DNA of 64,000 bases from NCBI GenBank assembly GCA_035933635.1, contig DASYYY010000022.1:1-64000 (forward strand), read 5' to 3'. The translations under genes were made by a program, and so were the position numbers. The number at the start of each line of letters is the position of its first letter. The stretch's first letter is position 1. The DNA comes from JAKIVR01 sp035933635. Its GTDB lineage: Archaea; Thermoplasmatota; Thermoplasmata; Lutacidiplasmatales; UBA184. Positions 58,175 through 64,000 of the stretch are shown here, piece by piece. The notes under the pieces are model-generated. The model made no database searches, was not told the origin of the DNA, and saw nothing but the letters and a program-made list of their open reading frames with translations.

Positions 58175-59737
58175 TTGTCCCTCCCGGCAAAGCGGAGGGT
58201 GGAAGCATTGCTCGAAGGCAGCTCGCGGGTGAGCGGGCCACGCCCCGGTGCCCTTCGGGCCGAGCTCGCCCGCTACTTCGCCGAGAATCGCAAGCTGGTC
58301 GAGGCCGACGCCCTCGACCTGTTGCTCGACGCGACCGAGCCGGTCCTGCTTTCCCGCCGATTGATCGACGCGACCGGGCAGGCCCAGCCCATCGTCACCC
58401 GCCGGATGGTGGAGGAGGCGCTCCATGCGACGCGCTCGACGGCCCGCCTGGCCCCGGCGGCTCCGGCGGCACCGACCGGGCCGCCCGTCGCCTTCCAACT
58501 CCTCTCCGAAGGGTTCTCCGACGTTCCGATCGGCCAGCACGCGCTCCAGGGCTACGGCAGCCTGTTCGCTTCCCGGTTCCGGCAGATCCAACGGATGCTT
58601 CGGGGTAAACCGGAGCTGACCAACCTCACCACGGCCAAGGACCTCCGCCAGCGCGAGGGGAACTCCGCCCTCATCGCCATGATCCGGTCGGTCCGCCAGA
58701 CCACCGAGCACAAGCACCTGCTCCTGGAGGTGGAGGACGAATCCGGATCGATCGAGGTCCTCGTGCCCCGGGACCGCAACGCGGCCCGCCAGAGCTGGCT
58801 GCCGGACGAGATCGTCGGCCTCAGCGTCCAGCGCTCGCGGGATCGCGGCCGCCTCCCCATCGTGCGCGACATCGTGCGCCCGGATGTCCCGGCGCTGCGC
58901 GCCGGACGCCGTTCCGACGGTCCGCGACGGGTGATGTTCCTCTCCGACCTGCACCTCGGGAGCAAGTCGTTCCTGTCCGAGTCCTGGGCCGAGCTCGTCG
59001 CGTTCCTGCGCGGCGAAGGACCCCGGCCGGAGATCGCGGCCGAGATCGCGCACGTCGTCGTCGCCGGCGACCTGGTCGACGGCATCGGCATCTACCCCAA
59101 CCAGGAGCGCGACCTCGCGCTGCACGATATCTTCGAACAGTACCGGGAGCTCGGGCGCCGCCTGCGCGAGCTGCCCGACCGGCTGAACGTGGTCATCCTC
59201 CCCGGCAACCACGACGCCGTCTGCCCGGCCGAGCCCCAGCCCGCCCTCCCGCCCGAGATTCGCGCCGGGTTCCCTGACAACGTCCGGTCCGTCGGCAATC
59301 CGTCGACGTTCGCACTCGACGGGGTCGTGGTCGAGGCCTACCACGGCCGCAGCTTCGACGATCTGATCCCGGCGATCGCCGGGGCGAGCTACGCGCGCCC
59401 GACCGAGGTGATGAAGACGATGCTCGCGATGCGGCACCTCGCGCCGATCTACGGGGGCCGCACGCCCCTCGCGCCGTTGTCCCGGGACGGGTTCGTGGTC
59501 GACCCGGTCCCGGACATCCTGGTCACCGGCCACGCCCACACCTACGGGGTGGACCAGTACCGCGGGGTCTTGCTGCTGAACGCCTCGACCTGGCAGGCCG
59601 AGACCGCCTACCAGAAGATGCGCAACATCACGCCCGTTCCGGCGCGCGCAGCGGTCGTGAACCTGGCCGACCTCACCCTCGACACATTCGATTTCGAGGG
59701 CCCGCGACCGACGGCCACGCCGGGAGCCCCCACATGA
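58175..59737 (+). CDS. polB: DNA polymerase D small subunit (DP1), exonuclease
   Basis: 520 residues from TTG 58175. OB-fold and calcineurin-like phosphoesterase: MFLSDLHLGSKSF, VVAGDLVDGIGIYP, VVILPGNHDAV and ILVTGHAHTYG are the metal-binding motifs of DP1, the proofreading 3'-5' exonuclease subunit of the two-subunit archaeal replicative polymerase. The large subunit is not in the window. Its stop overlaps the cutA start by four bases. Confidence 0.9.
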   Translation: MSLPAKRRVEALLEGSSRVSGPRPGALRAELARYFAENRKLVEADALDLLLDATEPVLLSRRLIDATGQAQPIVTRRMVEEALHATRSTARLAPAAPAAPTGPPVAFQLLSEGFSDVPIGQHALQGYGSLFASRFRQIQRMLRGKPELTNLTTAKDLRQREGNSALIAMIRSVRQTTEHKHLLLEVEDESGSIEVLVPRDRNAARQSWLPDEIVGLSVQRSRDRGRLPIVRDIVRPDVPALRAGRRSDGPRRVMFLSDLHLGSKSFLSESWAELVAFLRGEGPRPEIAAEIAHVVVAGDLVDGIGIYPNQERDLALHDIFEQYRELGRRLRELPDRLNVVILPGNHDAVCPAEPQPALPPEIRAGFPDNVRSVGNPSTFALDGVVVEAYHGRSFDDLIPAIAGASYARPTEVMKTMLAMRHLAPIYGGRTPLAPLSRDGFVVDPVPDILVTGHAHTYGVDQYRGVLLLNASTWQAETAYQKMRNITPVPARAAVVNLADLTLDTFDFEGPRPTATPGAPT

Positions 59738-60186
59738 CGGCCCCGCCCCTCGACCCCACCGGGGCGGACCGGAGGCTCCGGCTCGTCTACTCGGCGGTTC
59801 CGGACGAAGCGACCGCCGCGAGGTTGGGGCTCGGTGCGGTCGAGAGGCGTCTCGCAGCGTGCGCGAACTGGTGGCCGATCGCCTCGGCCTACTGGTGGAA
59901 GGGGCAGCTCGAGCGGCCCGACGAGCGGGCGCTGTGGTTCAAGACCTCCCCCAAGAAACTGGGCGCGCTCTTTCGGTACCTGGAACGCGAACATCCCTAC
60001 GAGGTGCCCGACATCCTGGAGGTCCAGGTCTCCCGCGCCCACGAGCCGTACATCGCCTGGATGCTCGGCACCATCGACCCCGACTCGATCGAGGGCGGGG
60101 GCAAGGAGGTCAGGCGTTCGGGATCACCGAAAGGCCGGGCAGCTCGATCCCGGCCACGAACTCCAGCGCGGCGCCGCCTCCCGTAG
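59734..60186 (+). CDS. cutA: CutA-family protein with a basic tail
   Basis: 150 residues; the usual CutA length is about 105-110. RLRLVYSAVPDEATAARLGLGAVERRLAACANWWPIASAYWWKG, ERALWFKTSPKKLGALFRYLEREHPYEVPDILEVQVSRAHEPYIAWM is the complete trimer-forming domain. The last 35 residues (RRSGSPKGRAARSRPRTPARRR) are basic and overlap the end of the phosphoglycerate kinase gene in antisense by 77 bases. The ATGA overlap with polB indicates co-translation. Function: divalent-ion binding, role unclear. Confidence 0.85.
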   Translation: MTAPPLDPTGADRRLRLVYSAVPDEATAARLGLGAVERRLAACANWWPIASAYWWKGQLERPDERALWFKTSPKKLGALFRYLEREHPYEVPDILEVQVSRAHEPYIAWMLGTIDPDSIEGGGKEVRRSGSPKGRAARSRPRTPARRRLP

Positions 60187-61291
60187 AGACGTACTGGAAC
60201 GAGCCGTCGACGCCGAGCTCCTGGGCGACCCGGGCCGAGTCGCCGCCGGCACAGACGTGGTAGCCGGGCATCGTCCCGAGCCCGGCGAGCACCTCGCGGG
60301 TCCCCGGCGAGAACCGGGGATCCTCGGCGAGCCCGAGGGGCCCGTTCCAGAAGACGGTCTTCGAACCGGTGAGCGCCTCGTAGAAGAGGTCGCGCGTCTG
60401 CGGGCCGATGTCCCGCGCGAACGCACCGCGCGGGACCTTTCCGGCCGGACTGTGGCCGACCTCCGTCTGCCCCGGCGTCTCGAGCAGCCAGTCGACGGGG
60501 AATTCGACGCGCGTCCCGCGCGACTTCGCCTTGTCGAGGAACTTCTGGATCTCCGGCTCGAGCCCTGCTTCCACGGGGCTCGCCCCCAGCTCCGCCCCCT
60601 GCGCCGCGAGAAACGGAAAGGCGAGCGCGCCACCGATGAGCAGGGTATCGGCCCGTCCGACCAGACCCTCCAGGATCGGCAGCTTGTCGGAGACCTTGGC
60701 GCCCCCGAGGACCGCCGCATAGGGGTGCTCGACCTCGTCGGTCAGCTTCGATAGTTCGCGCACCTCGCGTTCGAGCAACAGGCCCGCGTACGACGAGAGC
60801 CGCTTGGGGAGCCCGACGGTAGAAGCGTGCGCTCGGTGAACCGTCCCGAACGCCTCCTCGACGAACACCTCGCCGAGCTGGGAGAGCTCGGCCGCGAATC
60901 CCGGGTCGTTGGCCTCCTCGCCGGGATGGAAGCGGAGGTTCTCCAACATCAGGAAGCTCCCATTCTGCATCCGGGCGATCTGTTGGATCGCCGAGATCCC
61001 CACGCAATCCTCCGCGAGCGGGACGGGTTGGCCGAGGTAGCGGGAGAGCTGGTGGGCGACGGGCCTCAGAGTGTACTTCATGTCGCGGTGCCCGCCCGGC
61101 CGGCCGAGGTGCGACAGGAGGATCGTCTTCGCGCCGGCGGCCTGGAGGTGGCGGAGCGTCGGGAGCGCCTCGGTGATGCGGCGACCGTCGGCCACCTCGC
61201 CGCCCGGCGTGAGCGGTACGTTGAAGTCGACCCGGACGAGCACCCGTCGTCCCTTGACGGTCGCGTTCCGCACGCTCCGCTTCTCGCTCAT
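60110..61291 (-). CDS. pgk: Phosphoglycerate kinase
   Basis: 393 residues from ATG 61291; archaeal/bacterial length. VLVRVDFNVPLTPGGEVADGRRI, TILLSHLGRPGGHRDMKYTL, FLMLENLRFHPGEEAND, AVLGGAKVSDKLPIL, FWNGPLGLAEDPRF and STGGGAALEFVAG are the substrate, ATP and hinge motifs. It converts 1,3-bisphosphoglycerate plus ADP to 3-phosphoglycerate plus ATP. Its 3' end overlaps cutA in antisense. An open frame continuing upstream to 61639 lies opposite panE and is not part of it. Confidence 0.93.
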   Translation of the reverse strand: MSEKRSVRNATVKGRRVLVRVDFNVPLTPGGEVADGRRITEALPTLRHLQAAGAKTILLSHLGRPGGHRDMKYTLRPVAHQLSRYLGQPVPLAEDCVGISAIQQIARMQNGSFLMLENLRFHPGEEANDPGFAAELSQLGEVFVEEAFGTVHRAHASTVGLPKRLSSYAGLLLEREVRELSKLTDEVEHPYAAVLGGAKVSDKLPILEGLVGRADTLLIGGALAFPFLAAQGAELGASPVEAGLEPEIQKFLDKAKSRGTRVEFPVDWLLETPGQTEVGHSPAGKVPRGAFARDIGPQTRDLFYEALTGSKTVFWNGPLGLAEDPRFSPGTREVLAGLGTMPGYHVCAGGDSARVAQELGVDGSFQYVSTGGGAALEFVAGIELPGLSVIPNA

Positions 61292-61323
61292 CGAGCGCGG
61301 GGATAGGCGGGGTGGGATGATTC

Positions 61324-62286
61324 TTACGGCGCCGCGCCGGACGGTCGGGCTCCCGCGGTCCCCTCCGCCTCCTTGGCGTGGATCCGGGCGACGATCCGCT
61401 CGGTCTGGGGGAGCTTCAGGCCCCGGCGCCTCCCGAGCGCGAGGAGCGCTCCCGAGATCGCATCGATCTCGGTCCGATGGCCCCGGTCCAGGTCCTGCAA
61501 CATGCTCGAGCGGTTCCGCGCCGTGGCGCGGACCACCTTCCACAGCTCCGCCTCGGCCTCGGCTTCGGTGAACCCGAACCCTTCCGCGGCCGCGACCTGG
61601 CGCGCCTCGAGCAGGAGCTTCTCGGCCTGTCCCCTCCACGGGTCCCGGGACAGCTGGCCGTTGAGGATGCCGTGGTCGGCGGTCACCGGATTGACGGCGG
61701 CATTGACCAGGACCTTGCGCCAGAGCTCCCGGGGGAGGTCGGCGACTCGTCGGACCCGGACTCCGGCCGAGCCCAGGAGGTCGGCGAAGAGCGCGTTCGT
61801 TCTCGCGGTGTCGGGATCGTCACCCTCGCCCAGGATGAGCTCGCCCTCGCCGGCGAGTCGGACGACCCCCGGGGAGACCCGTGTGACTCCCAGCGAGTTC
61901 ACGCCGCGGACAAAGCTCCCGGGGGAAACGGTGGCTCCCCCCGCCCGGAGCCCTGCCTCGAGCTCGTCCTCGATCCCGAGGCCGTTCTGTAGTGCGAGGA
62001 TGGGTGGCACCGGATGGAGCCTCCGAGCGAGCTCCTCCCCGGCGGCTCGGACGTCGGGCGCTTTGACCGTCAGGACCACGGCCTCCGTGCTCATCCCCTC
62101 GGTCAGCGCGTCGACCGCGGTGATGTCGAAAGTGCCCTCGAAGAGACCCTCGCTCCGCAGTCCGTTCAGCCGGATCGCCACGACGTCCTCTTCCCGGGCG
62201 ACCAGGACGACCTCGTGCCGGGCCTTGAACAGTCGAGCTCCGAGGAGGCCCCCCACCGCTCCGGCCCCGAAGACCGTGACGCGCAC
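61324..62286 (-). CDS. panE: 2-Dehydropantoate 2-reductase (ketopantoate reductase)
   Basis: 320 residues. Rossmann MRVTVFGAGAVGGLLGARL, then VVLTVKAPDVRAA, LALQNGLGIEDEL, the ELWRKVLVNAAVNPVTAD catalytic Lys segment and DLDRGHRTEIDAISGAL with the catalytic Glu. NADPH reduction of ketopantoate to pantoate for coenzyme A. It lies upstream of pgk in the same direction, 32 bases apart. Confidence 0.9.
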   Translation of the reverse strand: MRVTVFGAGAVGGLLGARLFKARHEVVLVAREEDVVAIRLNGLRSEGLFEGTFDITAVDALTEGMSTEAVVLTVKAPDVRAAGEELARRLHPVPPILALQNGLGIEDELEAGLRAGGATVSPGSFVRGVNSLGVTRVSPGVVRLAGEGELILGEGDDPDTARTNALFADLLGSAGVRVRRVADLPRELWRKVLVNAAVNPVTADHGILNGQLSRDPWRGQAEKLLLEARQVAAAEGFGFTEAEAEAELWKVVRATARNRSSMLQDLDRGHRTEIDAISGALLALGRRRGLKLPQTERIVARIHAKEAEGTAGARPSGAAP

Positions 62287-62303
62287 GCGGGGGTTCCCCG
62301 GGC

Positions 62304-62534
62304 TCAGCCAAACCGCCGGGCGAGCTCGCGGAGCGGCGGGGCGCGTCCGGCCGACTGCTTGAGCTCCACCAAGAGTTGGTCGTAGTAGCGGAGCTGCTCC
62401 TTGGCCCGCCGGATCTGCCGGGCCAGGTACTCCTCCTCCCGGAGGAGTCGGTGGAGCTCCTCCTCCAGGCTGGACCGGGAGGTCCGCAGGAGGTCGACCC
62501 TATCGGTGAGGAATCCGAGCTTCTTCCGCACCAT
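62304..62534 (-). CDS. Small coiled-coil protein
   Basis: 76 residues, mostly a single heptad-rich helix: LGFLTDRVDLLRTSRSSLEEELHRLLREEEYLARQIRRAKEQLRYYDQLLVELKQ. Overlaps the next upstream coiled-coil gene by 35 bases. Arg/Glu-rich; perhaps a two-protein coiled-coil complex. Not a known family to me. Confidence 0.6.
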   Translation of the reverse strand: MVRKKLGFLTDRVDLLRTSRSSLEEELHRLLREEEYLARQIRRAKEQLRYYDQLLVELKQSAGRAPPLRELARRFG

Positions 62535-62745
62535 GGGTCGGATTCACCGGTCTCAGCCGCACCGGGTCGATCGTGGCTTCCGCGACCTCCCCGAGATGCG
62601 ACATCTCGCGCTTGAGCGCTTTCAGCCTTTTTTCGAGCTGATGGCGGCGGAGCTTGACGTCCGCCAGCGTGGACTTGAGCACGTCGAGCCGCCGCCGCCA
62701 CTTCTCGCGCTCCTCGACGCTGAGAAGGATCGTGCGAACGTCCAT
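62500..62745 (-). CDS. Small coiled-coil protein
   Basis: 81 residues from ATG 62745: MDVRTILLSVEEREKWRRRLDVLKSTLADVKLRRHQLEKRLKALKREMSHLGEVAEA, a long heptad helix followed by a short disordered tail. An upstream in-frame start at 62775 is possible. It overlaps the 62.3-62.5 kb gene, so the two are co-translated and probably form a pair. Confidence 0.55.
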   Translation of the reverse strand: MDVRTILLSVEEREKWRRRLDVLKSTLADVKLRRHQLEKRLKALKREMSHLGEVAEATIDPVRLRPVNPTHGAEEARIPHR

Positions 62746-62882
62746 GCTCGCGGACGCACCCGAAAAATGATGCATGAACCTTTCGCCCGACCGGTCACGG
62801 CTCCCGGGGTATCGGCCGGCGGCGCCACCCCGGCCCGTTCGGTACTTTTATGCGAGGTCCCAGCTCCCCGGGCGGGATCGTC

Positions 62883-63821
62883 ATGGGCAAGCTCAGCAAG
62901 ATCAGCGTCCTCGGCGCCGGGAACATCGGCGGCACCCTCGCACAGCGACTCGCCGAGGCCGACCTCGCCAAGGAGGTCGTCCTCCTCGACATCGTCGATG
63001 GCCTGCCACAAGGCAAGGCGCTGGACATCCAGGAATCGGCCCCCATCCTCGGCTTCTCGACCCGCGTCTCGGGCAGTACGAACCTGGACGCGCTCTCCGG
63101 TTCGGAGGTCGTGGTGGAGACGGCGGGGCTGGCGCGCAAACCCGGAATGAGTCGGTCCGACCTGCTGGGCAAGAACGCCGAGATCCTCCGTGGCCACGCC
63201 CTCGCGGTCAAGCAACACGCTCCGGGCGCCGTCGTCGTCGTGGTGACCAACCCCGTCGATGTGATGACCTACTGGTTCCGCAAGGCGAGCGGCCTCCCGG
63301 CCGCGCGCGTGTTCGGCGAGAGCGGGTCGCTCGACACCGCCCGATTCCGTTGGTTCGTCGCCGAGGCGCTCGGTGTGGCTCCGCGCGATGTCGTGGGCTT
63401 CGTCCTGGGGACCCACGGGGACACGATGGTGCCGATCCTGTCGCTGACCAGCGTCAACGGGGTACCGCTGACGAAGCTGCTCCCGGCCGAGCAGCTCTCA
63501 CAGATCGTGCAGCGGACCAAGGACGGCGGAGCCGAGATCGTCAACCTGCTCAAGGCCGGCAGCGCCTACTACGCCCCGACCGCCTCCCAGGCGGAGCTGG
63601 TGCGTGCGGTCGCCGGAGACGAGCACCGCCTGCTCCCGGTGACCGCGGCGTTGAACGGCGAGTACGGGCTGCGCGATGTCTACCTCGGGGTGCCGACCCG
63701 CATCGGCCGGGCCGGCGTCGAGCAGGTCTTCGAGGTGGAGCTCACCGGGGCCGAGCGCGCGGCGTTCGAGGCGAGCGCGGCCGCCGTGCGCCAGGACCTG
63801 GCCGTACTGCCGTCGGTCTGA
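62883..63821 (+). CDS. mdh: Malate dehydrogenase (LDH-like)
   Basis: 312 residues from ATG 62883; TACTTTTATG at 62842-62851 is the likely TATA, about 33-37 bases before this ATG and overlapping the alternative start at 62850, which it thereby excludes. ISVLGAGNIGGTLAQRLAEADLAKEVVLLDIVDGLPQGKALDI, GSTNLDALSGSEVVVETAG, VVVVTNPVDVMTYWF, FGESGSLDTARFRWFVAEALGVAPRDV and GFVLGTHGDTMVPI with the catalytic His. The R-K-P-G-M-S-R loop fits malate rather than lactate as substrate. NAD-dependent oxidation of malate. Confidence 0.9.
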   Translation: MGKLSKISVLGAGNIGGTLAQRLAEADLAKEVVLLDIVDGLPQGKALDIQESAPILGFSTRVSGSTNLDALSGSEVVVETAGLARKPGMSRSDLLGKNAEILRGHALAVKQHAPGAVVVVVTNPVDVMTYWFRKASGLPAARVFGESGSLDTARFRWFVAEALGVAPRDVVGFVLGTHGDTMVPILSLTSVNGVPLTKLLPAEQLSQIVQRTKDGGAEIVNLLKAGSAYYAPTASQAELVRAVAGDEHRLLPVTAALNGEYGLRDVYLGVPTRIGRAGVEQVFEVELTGAERAAFEASAAAVRQDLAVLPSV

Positions 63822-63922
63822 ACCGGACCGTCAGCTTTTGGCCCCTCGAGCGCCTAGGTGAGCTCGATGGTGCCGACCACCCAGAACGTGGCTTGGGCCG
63901 CGGTGCCTCGCCGAAGGTCGCG

Positions 63923-64000
63923 GTGAACGCCACGTCGCCGGAGACTCCGCCCCCCGCCGCGCGACGGAAGGTCGACTATGTGGAGATCAAGCGCCGGCTC
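63923..64000 (+). CDS. N-terminal fragment of a gene cut by the window edge
   Basis: GTG 63923 opens a frame that stays open for 26 codons to the edge (a Pro/Ala-rich start and then VDYVEIKRRL). Same direction as mdh, 101 bases after its stop. Too short to name. Confidence 0.35.
   Translation, partial: MNATSPETPPPAARRKVDYVEIKRRL

Noticed and set aside
58031..59539. 502-residue minus-strand open frame opposite the PolD small subunit
   Set aside because: Antisense shadow; the plus strand has all phosphoesterase motifs.
60110..61639. 509-residue version of phosphoglycerate kinase
   Set aside because: The first 116 residues lie opposite panE, are low-complexity and precede the conserved family start at ATG 61291.

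Overview
The window comes from a high-GC archaeon, most likely an uncultivated Thermoplasmatota lineage. The evidence is an archaeal-type DnaG primase, the small subunit of the archaeal family-D DNA polymerase, a Lon-like AAA+ ATPase beside dnaG, a tRNA-Val without an encoded CCA end, and many starts sitting about 25-30 bases after a TATA-like box, as in leaderless archaeal transcripts. The exact order cannot be fixed from the sequence.

Layout. 0-17.7 kb carries solitary small-domain genes (SRPBCC, DUF4440, DUF1801, DUF3237), a membrane protein/winged-helix pair, an MDR reductase, a molybdopterin oxidoreductase, a 14-TM drug exporter, two secreted proteins, a very large Gly-rich beta-helix protein with a divergent two-wHTH regulator, a decayed vapBC pair and two tiny zinc-ribbon genes. 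17.9-39 kb is an accessory island: VapBC, two sister RelBE-like pairs, a DUF4258/zinc-finger pair, two sister MNT-HEPN pairs with fused zinc ribbons and a shared promoter palindrome, an antitoxin followed by a wrecked RelE gene, and a second VapBC. Inside it, 19.3-26.8 kb is a visibly AT-richer defence block: AIPR protein, a PD-(D/E)XK-like protein that appears to lack its catalytic residues, a beta-class DNA methylase, a NERD-nuclease/HEAT protein, and a dCTP deaminase with a small overlapping partner, bounded by an IS630-type element. 39-48 kb holds more single-domain genes, a secreted protein, two GNATs, an NmrA-like reductase and a tyrosine recombinase.

48.3-64 kb is mostly the conserved chromosome: an ATPase behind a 32-bp palindrome, an M29-like peptidase, a kelch/PKD surface protein, a methyltransferase, tRNA-Val, Lon-like ATPase, DnaG, a conserved unknown, PolD small subunit, CutA, phosphoglycerate kinase, ketopantoate reductase, two coiled-coil proteins and malate dehydrogenase.

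The most striking unexplained signal is a family of dispersed intergenic inverted repeats, GTGCAA-N6-TTGCAC. Eight copies have perfect arms and about ten are degenerate. All lie between genes in 1-46 kb; I saw none in the 48-64 kb core. One site at 17.7 kb is a 70-bp compound palindrome. They concentrate in the toxin-antitoxin/defence island and just after gene ends, and I cannot assign them to a known element.
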